A stretch of 38,216 nt of DNA from JAGTRI01 sp964580405 (GCA_964580405.1 CAZOKM010000004.1:1-38216); one strand, 5' to 3'. Positions 24,190 through 33,309 are shown, numbered from the stretch's first letter. The notes: generated from the sequence alone by a model not told the origin. Numbers and translations: made by a program.

Positions 24190-25329
24190 CTAGTGGCCTT
24201 GATTAGCCGAACCTTTTAGTTCGTGATAAGTATTTTCCCATTGGCTTATTATTTTTTCTTGATTGAAGATCACCAGAGCTTTTTTCCTCGATTTCTGCCT
24301 AATCGCCTCTCTGCCTTCATCATCGTTAAGAAGTTGAACTACTTTTTCAGCCAAATCCACATGGTCAAGCCGTTTGTACAACACGCCGCAGAACCAGTCA
24401 AGCGATTTCGTTCCAGGTCGGTCGCTGAGCACCTGAGGGGTTCCGCACGCCATAGCTTGTCTCGTAGTCTGGCCTACTCCTGAAGTTCCGTGCACTACCA
24501 TGGTGCGGCCAGATTGGTCCACTCTAAGGTCGCAGAACGTGTCAATGTACACGTCAGCGCTCGCTAAGTACTCGGGCATTTCCCTTTCAGGAACCCTCCC
24601 AATGAACGATATGTCTTCATAAACACCCAGTTCTCTAGCCAACTCTTTCAATCTTTGTTCTAGGGAACCTCCCCCCAACATGACAAACTTCACGTTTCCC
24701 ATTCTCTCAAAAATTATGGGGGCGGCTTTAACGAAAACCTCTGCATTATTCAGTGGTTCCCAATTCCTAGCGCTAAGAACCAAATATCCAGAATCGACGC
24801 CTAATTCACGCCGTAGAGATTGGGATCTGGCTTTCGGTGAAAATAGGTCTGTGTCAACGCCCCACTGTTGGACAAGTATCTTCTTCGGGTCGCAGCCTAA
24901 CTCTATTAATCGCGCACTTGCACTCACGGTATGAATTAGGTCTGCCTTTTTTATGGCGTATTTTACCATCATCTTCATGATTCTGGATTTTTCTGGCGCT
25001 TCGAAGATGTCAGATCCGTAAGCAGTCAAGACGTAAGGATGGAACCCAGTGAAAGCGCCATAAACTCCATAATGGGATATGTAGTGCGCGTGCAGAACGT
25101 CAGGGCCGATTTTTTTAACCGTTTTCCTTACGTCCAGTATCCTTTGAAGATAGCCTAGTTTCCCAGAGTATTTCAGTTCGTGAGTTTCGACGCCTTTGAT
25201 GGGCTTCGGCGTAAAAGTTAACAAATGAACATCGTACCCCTTCTCTACAAAATACGTCAACCATCTCTTTGTGTGGTCGCTTTCCCCGTTAGCTAAAAAA
25301 GCCAATCTAGGATTCCCTACGTCAGCCAT
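24190..25329 (-). CDS. Glycosyltransferase family 4 (GT-B fold)
   Basis: A GT-B enzyme: RLAFLANGESDHTKRW at the N-terminus, VLHAHYISHYGVYGA for the acceptor domain, then LVLSARNWEPLNN, VKFVMLGGGSLEQRL and FIGRVPEREMPEYLASADVYI for the donor domain. The usual EX7E region reads GVGQTTRQAMACGTPQVL; the position normally holding Glu before AMACG is Gln, which may alter donor phosphate binding. It adds a sugar from an NDP donor to the lipid-linked glycan on the cytoplasmic face. ATG at 25329 is chosen; TTG at 25335 is possible. It overlaps the end of the GT2 gene by 8 bp. Confidence 0.9.
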   Translation of the reverse strand: MADVGNPRLAFLANGESDHTKRWLTYFVEKGYDVHLLTFTPKPIKGVETHELKYSGKLGYLQRILDVRKTVKKIGPDVLHAHYISHYGVYGAFTGFHPYVLTAYGSDIFEAPEKSRIMKMMVKYAIKKADLIHTVSASARLIELGCDPKKILVQQWGVDTDLFSPKARSQSLRRELGVDSGYLVLSARNWEPLNNAEVFVKAAPIIFERMGNVKFVMLGGGSLEQRLKELARELGVYEDISFIGRVPEREMPEYLASADVYIDTFCDLRVDQSGRTMVVHGTSGVGQTTRQAMACGTPQVLSDRPGTKSLDWFCGVLYKRLDHVDLAEKVVQLLNDDEGREAIRQKSRKKALVIFNQEKIISQWENTYHELKGSANQGH

Positions 25330-26137
25330 CAACAATTCCAGCGACAGTCTTTCTTATTCTCCACTTATACATGTTCTCGACGAAACAGACACTATCCAGC
25401 CTTTCTGGTCTTCTGATCATGCACTCCAAATAACCCAGCGGGATGGATATAGCGTTGAGGGGCGTGTGAATGCCCAGAATCAATGACTTTGTGGCGCGCA
25501 ATAAAATAAAGATAAAAGGAACACCATTAACGTACGCGCTGTACCCGAAGGTTCTCGTGCTTGCGAAGGAATACTCTCTTTTATGCTCATACCTTAATGG
25601 ATATATTGCCGTCTTTCTACCCAAACTTTGGGTCTTATAAATCATCCAGCTTTCCCAACCTATGCTGGTGGGGAGGGGCGTTATCCTTTTGAATAAGGGC
25701 GCTGCTACGAGTCGTCCGCTTCCACTCGGCTGGGTAAGATGCCTAAAATCCTCAACACCGTGATAACCTGATGCGAGGTCGACATTGTCATGTTTCATGA
25801 GGCTAATCATTTTTTCTAGATAGTCAGGTGGGTAGATGCAGTCGTCCCCGCTGATCATGTAGTAGTCTGCCGGGGGTGCAATAGCCAGCAGCGTGTTAAT
25901 GAGGACGGGTACCCGAGAATAGTTTCGAGGCTCTCGCCTAGGGTATCTTACAAACCGAACTCTTTGGGTCCTCGATAAATCCTCCAAGATCTTAGGGGTG
26001 TTGTCTGTGCTTGCATCGTCTGCAACAGTTACAAATGTATCAATTGTTTGACCTAAAAGACTGCGAATCGTGGCGGGAAGGGTTTTTTCTCCATCTCTGC
26101 AAGGAATAAGAACAGTGACCTTAGGCTCCCATGTCAT
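25322..26137 (-). CDS. Glycosyltransferase family 2 (GT-A fold)
   Basis: VTVLIPCRDGEKTLPATIRS opens a typical GT2 domain. VADDASTDNT at about residues 37-46 binds the nucleotide, and MISGDDCIYPPDYLEKM holds the metal-binding acidic motif. Around residue 200 a hydrophobic stretch (NGVPFIFILLRATKSLILGI) may attach it to the membrane. 271 residues. The start ATG overlaps the stop of the asparagine-synthetase-like gene as ATGA (26134-26137), and its own end overlaps the GT4 gene, so all three are coupled. The sugar donor and acceptor cannot be told. Confidence 0.9.
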   Translation of the reverse strand: MTWEPKVTVLIPCRDGEKTLPATIRSLLGQTIDTFVTVADDASTDNTPKILEDLSRTQRVRFVRYPRREPRNYSRVPVLINTLLAIAPPADYYMISGDDCIYPPDYLEKMISLMKHDNVDLASGYHGVEDFRHLTQPSGSGRLVAAPLFKRITPLPTSIGWESWMIYKTQSLGRKTAIYPLRYEHKREYSFASTRTFGYSAYVNGVPFIFILLRATKSLILGIHTPLNAISIPLGYLECMIRRPERLDSVCFVENMYKWRIRKTVAGIVDG

Positions 26138-27282
26138 AAACCCTTCACTTTAAGCCACATCTCAAGTGCCAGCAGACCTAGCATTTTGCTGATGTACCGA
26201 GGGTCATGCTCATCCGCTTTTTTAAAGCCCTTGGGGATCCATTGCTTGTTTATGATTCCTTGCTCAACGAAGCGTGGTGAATCGAAAAGGCTCAGGCACA
26301 CGTCCTTGAAGTGCTTGTCCCACATTTCGACTATGTTCATGCCCCAGCCTATCTTGACTTTGGTCGCAGGCTTATATCCTGAGTTCTCAAGTAGAATTTG
26401 CCTCAGTAACACTTTTCCGAGGTTGTTTTTTTCGTCGTACTTCAGATTGTATGGTATGTGCGTTGCCACGTGCAGCACTTCAGGCTCGAGCATTGGAGCT
26501 GCCACTTTCAACCCGAAGTGTTTTGAGAAGGCAGCGTTCGTTCTCGCGAAATCGTAGAGTAGTTTCCCGTTGTAATCCGCGAGGAAAACCTTCCCAAGAA
26601 GCGTCAATTGGTTCTCGAAATATGGTTTCAGAAGACTATAAATGTCGTTCCAAATGAACGGGAAGGCGAAAAGGTCAGTTTGGTCCTCAACCCAATCGCG
26701 GTTGTGGGCTTCGAGGTACCTTCGCATCAAAGGTTCAGTGCTGTTGTGCAGAAAATAACTGTACCTAAAGACGTAACCCCCAAACAGTTCATCTCCACCA
26801 TCCCCCGTGATAAGTATGTCGCAGGATTTGGAAACCGCCGAGAACAGGTAGTATGGGTACAGGTTCCAGCGTGGCTCGTTAATGATGCTGACCTGTTCCT
26901 TCAAGTCCGCAGACGGATCCTCTATCACTACGTGTTTATGGTTTGTTGAGTAGAGTTCAGCAACATGCTCAGCATCCTTTACTTCCCTGTCATCCTCTCC
27001 GAAGGTGACGCAGAACGTGTTGATCTCTAGTTTCGGGAAACACTTCCTAAGTATCGAAAGCACTGTTGTGCTGTCTACGCCCCCGCTTATGCCTATGCCG
27101 ATTTTTCTTGGCGTATTTGCCTGAATTACCTTCTTCACAGATCCCTCCAAGAGGTTCGGTACGAGACCTGCTATTCCGCCGTATTCAATAAAGTCCTTCG
27201 GATTCAGTTTGGGAAGTGAGGTTGGACCGTGCGGATCATAACGCAAAGTCAGAATATTCCTGATAGCCTCGATGTTTACCAT
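26134..27282 (-). CDS. Asparagine synthetase-domain amidotransferase lacking the glutaminase domain
   Basis: The PP-loop SGGVDSTTVLS near residue 69 and the GDGGDELFGGYVFR segment are diagnostic of the AsnB synthetase domain, which adenylates a carboxylate and then amidates it. The N-terminal Ntn glutaminase domain with its Cys2 is missing: the 382-residue protein starts about 65 residues before the PP-loop. Ammonia must come from solution or a partner. In glycan clusters such proteins amidate uronic-acid sugars, which fits the nucleotide-sugar dehydrogenases here. Start ATG at 27282 has GGGG about 8 nt upstream. First gene of a tightly coupled run with the GT2 and GT4 genes. Confidence 0.88.
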   Translation of the reverse strand: MVNIEAIRNILTLRYDPHGPTSLPKLNPKDFIEYGGIAGLVPNLLEGSVKKVIQANTPRKIGIGISGGVDSTTVLSILRKCFPKLEINTFCVTFGEDDREVKDAEHVAELYSTNHKHVVIEDPSADLKEQVSIINEPRWNLYPYYLFSAVSKSCDILITGDGGDELFGGYVFRYSYFLHNSTEPLMRRYLEAHNRDWVEDQTDLFAFPFIWNDIYSLLKPYFENQLTLLGKVFLADYNGKLLYDFARTNAAFSKHFGLKVAAPMLEPEVLHVATHIPYNLKYDEKNNLGKVLLRQILLENSGYKPATKVKIGWGMNIVEMWDKHFKDVCLSLFDSPRFVEQGIINKQWIPKGFKKADEHDPRYISKMLGLLALEMWLKVKGL

Positions 27283-27338
27283 AGGTTTTACCCCTTATTC
27301 TTTCCATTTCTACGTTCTAAGGGTTAATTAGTTTTTAA

Positions 27339-29585
27339 TTATTCAGTTGGGTACTCGACTTCGTACACGCATACCAATGGAACGTAGCTTGTCCCTCCAG
27401 CCCCTGACGGTGAACCTATTGTCTGTGAAAAGTATGCCTCCTTAAAGCACTGCAGAATGATTGAGGAATAGGTTTGCATGACCACGTCTCTTCCGTAGCT
27501 CATAAGCCTGTAAAGCGTCGTATTCTGTCCTAGGCTATTTTTGAAAATCTCATTAGTGTCAACGTATCCGCTTGAGGTGTAATAGGTTCCGTCGCCGTTA
27601 ACGTCGAACCAGTCGTACCCAAGCGTGAAGTTGCCGAAGTCTGCGTCATTAAGCCCCGGAATTCTCGCCATCCACTGCCACTTCGCGTTGTCGCCGCCCA
27701 GTTGGACGAAGGAGCCATACGTCTTTTCGAACGTGACGAAGACCACCACGTGGGTCACGTTGTAATGCCTAAGAATCTTGACCGCTTCGGTCTCGTTCGA
27801 CATGAACATCAAGCCTATCTGCTGTATCTGCGTCATGTTCCACGAGCCGTTGTCCGCCAGGGACGTCCTGTTCGCAATCGCCGTAATCCAGTACCCGTAG
27901 TCCCACCAGCTTGCAATCACTGTGCCGTTCATTCCTGGAGCTGCGGGCGACGGTGGCAGATTCTCACGCATCCACGCCAGTGCGTTTAACCAATCCTTGG
28001 CGGTGGATGATATTTGCCCCACTGACATGGCGGCAGCAGAAATCGTTGTAGGCGAATAGGCCTGACTGAAGACTCTTGGTCCCACTCTGGAGGATGGTGA
28101 AAGCATGAAATCAGTGCCTATGACATATGTTAAGTTGAGAAAGACGAACATGAGTATGATGATTCCAGCAGCGGTCTCCTTCCCGATGACCCCTCTGAAC
28201 CTTGTCTTCCGCTTACTTGCGTCCGAGGGTTCTCGCAGAAACAGGATGAAGGGCTTCATCAGCCGCACAAGCGCCAAAGCCCAAAGCAGGCTGATGACGG
28301 GGGACACTATGACCGTAATACGGATTAGCGAACTAGCGAAATACAGCGACGTTAATCCGAAGATCGCCATAAAGATGCATGGATTGGTCGCGGACAACAC
28401 TGCAAAGAATAGTCCAACAGGCAAAAAGAACGCGCCTATTCCCCAGTTGTAGTAGAAGGTTCCCCAAGCTGAAGGTCTGTGTTCAGCAACGGACTCGAAG
28501 ATTGTGCTTTCGAAACGGGCGAACGGGTTGAGAACCACCTCGAACTTTGTACCAAGTTCGTTAATTAACCCTCTTTCCCATATGAAAGCAAACAGAACGA
28601 TAAAGAGGCAGGCGAAACCCAGGTACATTAACATTTTTCTCGTTTTTAGTCGCTGCCTCAATTCAGCAATGCATAACAGAAGCAGAACTCCATAAACTGG
28701 CATGACCACTGCGTCCATTAGGTATGAGGTACCAAGACGAGGGACACAAGCGGATATTGGTAGGGTTATGGCGAAGATGATTATGTACGATATAAAAAGG
28801 TGCGTTGAGTACCTACCGACCAATAAAAGACAAAAAGCGAATAGTGCGGTCATCGCGATCGGGTATCGAGCTGCACCCCACGAAGCACTCAGGAAAGTTA
28901 AAACGAAGCCAGCAGTCACCGCGTACAAGAGCCTCATCTTCCACGGCTTCTCCTTCTCGATGGACCTCAGGAAAAAGAGGCAGAAGAGGATCAGGCTCAA
29001 GATTCCGACGCTTTCATCGTCAAAGAACCCAAGCGCCGTTCGGCTGATATACGAAGAGTCCAGTGCGAGGAACAACGCAGCGAACATACCGACTGGTTCG
29101 CCCCCAAGGTCCTTTCCGAGGAAGTATATCGCCAGAGACGCCAAAGTCGCCATGACCGTTGGGAAGATGACGCAGAAAACGTAAATTGGGTCTGAAAGCA
29201 GAGGATCAAGCGTAGGAAAGTAATTAAACGGAACCCCTAACGTGCTTAGTACCGTGTACATCGTTGCCGCGAGCGTTGGCAGACCTGGGTACGAGGCATA
29301 CCGTATTACGTTGCCCCATGGGTACCAGCTGAGATAGTCGTGCCACGAGATCCAGCCGTTCGCCCCAAGCAAGCCATTCTGTATGATGTATTCTGTCTGC
29401 CTGAACTGGTAATAAGGGTCGAACTCGTTCAGGTAGTATCCCCACCTCACGGGCAACAGCCTAACCAAGAACGCTATCGCGAGAATCAGAACCATCAATG
29501 TACTTTTAAGTAGCGTGGAATGCGAAAATTTCGGTCGCAAAGACGAAATTTTCAGGTCCTTAATAGCCCGTATTGCCTTCGACAC
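27339..29585 (-). CDS. aglB: Oligosaccharyltransferase STT3/AglB
   Basis: The membrane enzyme that transfers lipid-linked glycan to Asn in N-x-S/T on the outer face. 748 residues: about 13 membrane helices, then an extracellular domain. Catalytic D56 (NEFDPYY) lies in the first outer loop; D179-D180-E181 (GFFDDE) is the second acidic motif. S365-V-A-E368 (ESVAEHRPSAW) matches the eukaryotic/archaeal SVSE motif, and W580-W-D-Y-G584 is the sequon-recognition motif. The C-terminal domain is short. GTG start at 29585; the TATA-like ATATAAA near 29633-29639 gives a leader of about 25 nt. It carries several sequons itself. Confidence 0.96.
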   Translation of the reverse strand: MSKAIRAIKDLKISSLRPKFSHSTLLKSTLMVLILAIAFLVRLLPVRWGYYLNEFDPYYQFRQTEYIIQNGLLGANGWISWHDYLSWYPWGNVIRYASYPGLPTLAATMYTVLSTLGVPFNYFPTLDPLLSDPIYVFCVIFPTVMATLASLAIYFLGKDLGGEPVGMFAALFLALDSSYISRTALGFFDDESVGILSLILFCLFFLRSIEKEKPWKMRLLYAVTAGFVLTFLSASWGAARYPIAMTALFAFCLLLVGRYSTHLFISYIIIFAITLPISACVPRLGTSYLMDAVVMPVYGVLLLLCIAELRQRLKTRKMLMYLGFACLFIVLFAFIWERGLINELGTKFEVVLNPFARFESTIFESVAEHRPSAWGTFYYNWGIGAFFLPVGLFFAVLSATNPCIFMAIFGLTSLYFASSLIRITVIVSPVISLLWALALVRLMKPFILFLREPSDASKRKTRFRGVIGKETAAGIIILMFVFLNLTYVIGTDFMLSPSSRVGPRVFSQAYSPTTISAAAMSVGQISSTAKDWLNALAWMRENLPPSPAAPGMNGTVIASWWDYGYWITAIANRTSLADNGSWNMTQIQQIGLMFMSNETEAVKILRHYNVTHVVVFVTFEKTYGSFVQLGGDNAKWQWMARIPGLNDADFGNFTLGYDWFDVNGDGTYYTSSGYVDTNEIFKNSLGQNTTLYRLMSYGRDVVMQTYSSIILQCFKEAYFSQTIGSPSGAGGTSYVPLVCVYEVEYPTE

Positions 29586-29667
29586 GTTCTAGACTCTCGT
29601 GCTGATTTTTTCTGTGATACAATCCGAAACCGTTTATATTTAGCTTATGGTTTTTAAAAAAGGCGGT

Positions 29668-30519
29668 TCAAGGAGTGACTGCCGGTTTTTCGTGAGATTG
29701 GACTCTTTCCTTGATTTTCTTTATTTCTTCTGCGATTTCTGGATTTTTGATTTCTTCTTTACGTTTTTCGTTGGACTCAAGAATTAATTCTAGAAACTTT
29801 GAACGATGAGTCTTCATGAGGAGCTCTGTGTTTGGGATTTGGCAATGCCCACCTATGACTCCCGGAAACATTACTGGCCTGTCATACCTTACATTGTGAG
29901 TGTCCTCGATAAAGTCCACAACATCGTTGAAGCTTGCACCAATGTCTCTGCTTATGCGGTGCATTTCTTGAAAACACGTGATCATCCAAGCGCGGTAAGT
30001 CGTCTCGAACAGCTTCGCCAGCTCAGTATCGATGCAGCTGTTCAGGACCTTGGTTTTCAGATCCAAATGGCTGAAGTGCTTCTGAGCTTGTATAGCAGCC
30101 TCAGGAGTTGCTCCGCCAATGTATTTTGTCCACCGTCTGAACTCCTTTTTCATGTATTCAGTGCTTTTGTGTACTCCGCGGATAGGTGAATGCGCAACTA
30201 GACAATTTGTGCAACATTTACGAATGTCCATCGTTGTCCCGAGCTGGACTGTACTGTTGATGATAGTCAACTTGGGATTGAACCTATGCACGTAACCAAC
30301 GACAGTATCCACGAATTTGGTCTTGTCAAAACACGGGATGCAGATATGCATGACATCGACTTCTGAAGGGAAATCTACTTCGCGTTGCCCGATGATGCGC
30401 AACTTTTCTTTATCCAAGTCCAAAGCGTAGACGTTAAATTTCTGACTCTCTTTCAGCAGCTCAAAAAGTGGCTTCCCAACCTCGCCTAAGCCGACGACAA
30501 GTACGTTTTCCTTCGCCAA
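29668..30519 (-). CDS. Short UDP-glucose/GDP-mannose dehydrogenase-like protein lacking the C-terminal domain
   Basis: 283 residues, against about 430 for the family. The N-terminal Rossmann part has VLVVGLGEVGKP at 6-17 and is shorter than usual. The central dimer domain has ELAKLFETTYRAW with the active-site Lys K169, and PGVIGGHCQIPN at 219-230 keeps the catalytic Cys (C226). The UDP-binding C-terminal Rossmann domain is replaced by a charged helical tail (KRKEEIKNPEIAEEIKKIKE). Its substrate may not be a normal UDP-sugar. TTG at 30519 is the only start left after an in-frame TGA. It precedes aglB by 82 bp and is divergent from the flippase. Confidence 0.75.
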   Translation of the reverse strand: MAKENVLVVGLGEVGKPLFELLKESQKFNVYALDLDKEKLRIIGQREVDFPSEVDVMHICIPCFDKTKFVDTVVGYVHRFNPKLTIINSTVQLGTTMDIRKCCTNCLVAHSPIRGVHKSTEYMKKEFRRWTKYIGGATPEAAIQAQKHFSHLDLKTKVLNSCIDTELAKLFETTYRAWMITCFQEMHRISRDIGASFNDVVDFIEDTHNVRYDRPVMFPGVIGGHCQIPNTELLMKTHRSKFLELILESNEKRKEEIKNPEIAEEIKKIKERVQSHEKPAVTP

Positions 30520-30570
30520 AAGTCATCAACCCTCATGCGATGCTAAATCAATATTACCGATTGTTACCTT

Positions 30571-30578
30571 TTTAAATT
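30571..30578 (+). promoter_or_regulatory. TATA box for the flippase gene
   Basis: TTTAAATT in the 76-bp divergent gap is centred 22 bp before the GTG at 30596 and 31 bp before the ATG at 30605. The transcript thus starts at or near the first codon, with essentially no leader. Being nearly palindromic, it could also act on the minus strand. Confidence 0.4.
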
Positions 30579-30595
30579 ACGAATAAGTCATATCT

Positions 30596-32098
30596 GTGAA
30601 TTATATGGTTAACGGTGAAGTCCGACTCAAGTACTCGGGCATAGTCATTTTTCTCGCACGGTTGCTTAGCGTAGGAACTGGTCTCGTCTTCACGTTGATG
30701 GTCACACGTAGCCTTAGTTCTGAGATATTCGGCATTTACGGAAATCTTTCAGACGTTCTTGCTTACTTCGCTTTGGCGACTGGGATTTTCCCTTTTTGGG
30801 CAGTAAGGTTTGCTGCGAGGGATCATAAAGGTTCTTTATCAACAGTGTTGTTGGCCAACATCGCCATAGCTGTTCCTTCTTCAATTATTTACTTGGTTTT
30901 GTTGCCTACAGTTTTACCGATACTTCAGGTAAGCATTGATTACATGGCCGTGTATCTTCTAATCAGCATCCAGATAATCGAAAATTATGTCCTTACCGCC
31001 ATAGAAGCAATGTTGCAGGCAAAAAAACCTCAAACAATCGGTTTTGGCCTGATAGTTCACGAAACATCGAAGGTTTGCATGGGCTACGTCCTGATATTAT
31101 TGTTTGAGAAGGGGCTCTTCGGGGTTGTCTTCAGTATAATAATGGCAATCTTCCTGCAACTCCTATTCTACATTAAAACAATTATTCCTGCGCTTCACGA
31201 GAAAATCAATTGGAGTTACGCCAAGGAATGGATAAAGGCTTCCCCTTTTAACATGTATGGCATATTAGGTCAGCGGTTGGCTGATTCAATCCTTCTTCTG
31301 CTCTTCATTTACGGGGGGAAGGTGGCTAGAGGTTATTACGGGGCAGCCTTCACCATCGCAAATATAGTCGGATATTCCTCGTTGATCGGTTATGCGCTTT
31401 ACCCGCGCCTTTTATCAAAGAACCGGCCAGAAGACATCACCTCCTCTTTAAAGATGGTTCTGATGTTCGCAATGCCTATGACCTTCGGCGCCATAATTAT
31501 GGCTGACTCGCTTCTGACGATTCTGAACATCGAATATAGTGCCGTTATTCCAATTCTCGTCCTGCTTTCAATCGACATGTTAATCTCGTGTTTTTCGTCA
31601 GTTTTTGGATCTGTTGTGTATGGTGCGGAAAGGCTGGACGCTGAGGCGAAGATTCCGTTGAGAAAGATGATTAAGAGCAAACTGTTTCTTCTGTTGTCCC
31701 TTCCGTACATTCAAGCTGCAATATCTCTGCCTCTCGCATATTACGCTTTAAATTATGTTGCAGCAACAGCTGTTGACTCCGCATTTTTTGTTGCCTCGAT
31801 CATTTTGGTGATTGACTCGGGATTAATCACAATCCGTTACATTCTCGCCCAGAAAAGCCTCCCTTTCCGGATGCCTCTGAAACAAATATTGAAGTACGTC
31901 GGGGCAGCGGCTGCGATGGCTTTACTGTTGTATGTCCTCCCGCGTCCGACGAGGCTAACCATGACCGTGGCTTTAACCTTACTGGGGGGATGCGCGTACT
32001 TCGTCGTACTCGTAGTTATCGACTCGGAAAGTAGAGGCGTCGTTAGGGACGTGCTCAAGGAAATTCTAAGAAAAATCAGGCCTAACGAGAGTGCCTAA
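30596..32098 (+). CDS. Polysaccharide/oligosaccharide flippase (MOP/Wzx-like)
   Basis: A 500-residue membrane protein with about 14 helices, of the MOP superfamily. The N-terminus (SGIVIFLARLLSVGTGLVFT, then MVTRSLSSEIFGIYGNLSD) is the typical polysaccharide-biosynthesis flippase opening. It would move the dolichol-linked glycan across the membrane for AglB, whose gene lies 1 kb away on the other strand. GTG at 30596 or ATG at 30605 could be the start; the TATA position leaves both possible. The stop lies 6 bp before trm5, so the flippase, trm5 and possibly the Trm112-like gene share one transcript although their roles differ. Confidence 0.9.
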   Translation: MNYMVNGEVRLKYSGIVIFLARLLSVGTGLVFTLMVTRSLSSEIFGIYGNLSDVLAYFALATGIFPFWAVRFAARDHKGSLSTVLLANIAIAVPSSIIYLVLLPTVLPILQVSIDYMAVYLLISIQIIENYVLTAIEAMLQAKKPQTIGFGLIVHETSKVCMGYVLILLFEKGLFGVVFSIIMAIFLQLLFYIKTIIPALHEKINWSYAKEWIKASPFNMYGILGQRLADSILLLLFIYGGKVARGYYGAAFTIANIVGYSSLIGYALYPRLLSKNRPEDITSSLKMVLMFAMPMTFGAIIMADSLLTILNIEYSAVIPILVLLSIDMLISCFSSVFGSVVYGAERLDAEAKIPLRKMIKSKLFLLLSLPYIQAAISLPLAYYALNYVAATAVDSAFFVASIILVIDSGLITIRYILAQKSLPFRMPLKQILKYVGAAAAMALLLYVLPRPTRLTMTVALTLLGGCAYFVVLVVIDSESRGVVRDVLKEILRKIRPNESA

Positions 32099-32104
32099 CG
32101 CTAT

Positions 32105-32947
32105 ATGAGCTTCAAGAAGAGACTGGGCGACTTTTTTGAACCTTGGGAACTGAAGAAAATTAGCAAATCGTACGACATCATCGGGGACATCGCAGTCGTC
32201 AAAATCCCAGAAGTAATGGCTGACAAAGCCCAACAAGTCGCCATGGTATTGCTGCAAAGCTACCCCTATGTCAGAACTGTCATGCGCCAAACAGGTCCAG
32301 TTACGGGTGAACTTCGCCTCAGAGGGCTCGAGTGGCTTGCGGGCGAAAGGAAAACCGTTACTGTTCATAGAGAGTTTGGGTGCCTCCTTAAGGTTGACTT
32401 GGAGAAGTGCTACTTCTCTCCGAGGCTCGGATACGAAAGGATAAGAATAGCTAAGCAAGTTAAAGCAGACGAAGTGGTCGTCAACATGTTCGCGGGAGTT
32501 GGTTGCTTCTCAATCATCATCGCCAAGCACGTGAAGCCCCTGAAAGTGTATTCGATAGACGTGAACCCTGACGCAATCAGGTTCATGAAAGAAAATGTCA
32601 ACTTGAACAGGGCGAGGTACACTGTCGAGGTGGTCAAAGGAGACGCAAAAAGGGTCATAACAGAGAGACTGAAGAACGTTGCTGACAGGGTTCTGATGCC
32701 TCTGCCCGAAAAAGCCTTCGAGTACCTCGACGCCGCATTAGCCGCTTTGAAGCCAGATAAGGGAACAATTCACTACTACGATTTTGTACATGCCAAGAAG
32801 GGAGAGGACCCTATCGGGAAAGTCGAGGAGAAAGTTTCAGAAAAACTGAGAGACAGGGGCGTTGCCTTCGAGTGCACGTTCGGAAGGATAGTTCGATCCG
32901 TCGGTCCAAGGTGGTTCCAAGTCGTCCTCGACCTAAACGTTCATTAA
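32105..32947 (+). CDS. trm5: tRNA (guanine(37)-N1)-methyltransferase Trm5
   Basis: Methylates G37 next to the anticodon, preventing frameshifts. The N-terminal part (YDIIGDIAVVKIPEV) is the D1-D2 region. The Rossmann methyltransferase domain has VNMFAGVGCFSI (SAM loop), YSIDVNPDA (acidic loop binding the ribose), and VLMPLPEKAFEYLDAAL, where MPLP matches the NPPY-like motif position of Trm5 (usually N-L/M-P). Length 280 fits archaeal Trm5. The start is 6 bp after the flippase stop. Which of the archaeal Trm5 subgroups it is cannot be settled by eye. Confidence 0.9.
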   Translation: MSFKKRLGDFFEPWELKKISKSYDIIGDIAVVKIPEVMADKAQQVAMVLLQSYPYVRTVMRQTGPVTGELRLRGLEWLAGERKTVTVHREFGCLLKVDLEKCYFSPRLGYERIRIAKQVKADEVVVNMFAGVGCFSIIIAKHVKPLKVYSIDVNPDAIRFMKENVNLNRARYTVEVVKGDAKRVITERLKNVADRVLMPLPEKAFEYLDAALAALKPDKGTIHYYDFVHAKKGEDPIGKVEEKVSEKLRDRGVAFECTFGRIVRSVGPRWFQVVLDLNVH

Positions 32948-33006
32948 AAGATTAATAGGACAAATCCACCTTTCATAGGTAACAAATACAACTAAAGGAG
33001 CATCAT

Positions 33007-33282
33007 GTGTTGAAGAGAAAGTTGATGGACATTCTGGCTTGCCCGATTGACAAGTACTATCCGCTTGAGCTCCACGTGTTCGAGGAAAAAGAGGAAATCG
33101 TCGACGGCATGATAGTCTGCCCCAAGTGCCTGCGGTGGTACCCAATACGGGACGAGATTCCCGAGATGCTGCCCGACGAGCTGCGCGAAGAGAAGGACGA
33201 AATGCCCTTCCTCCAGAAATGGAAAGAAAAAATCCCGCAAAAAATTTTATCTGAAGGAAAACCGTTCAATTTAAAAGGATAA
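33007..33282 (+). CDS. Trm112-like zinc-ribbon protein
   Basis: Residues 1-60 match the Trm112/YbaR family: LMDILACPIDKYYPLELHVFE, then MIVCPKCLRWYPIRDEIPEMLPDE. Three Cys remain (C12 in CPID; two in CPKC), so one zinc ligand is Asp or zinc is absent. Trm112 proteins activate SAM-dependent methyltransferases (Trm9, Trm11, Mtq2 partners). The position right after trm5 suggests a link to tRNA modification, though Trm5 itself is not a known partner. GTG at 33007 follows GGAG with a 6-nt spacer; TTG at 33010 is possible. A short C-terminal extension (QKWKEKIPQKIL) is extra to the family. Confidence 0.85.
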   Translation: MLKRKLMDILACPIDKYYPLELHVFEEKEEIVDGMIVCPKCLRWYPIRDEIPEMLPDELREEKDEMPFLQKWKEKIPQKILSEGKPFNLKG

Positions 33283-33309
33283 ATCGTTTCGAACCTCTAT
33301 ATATTATAT

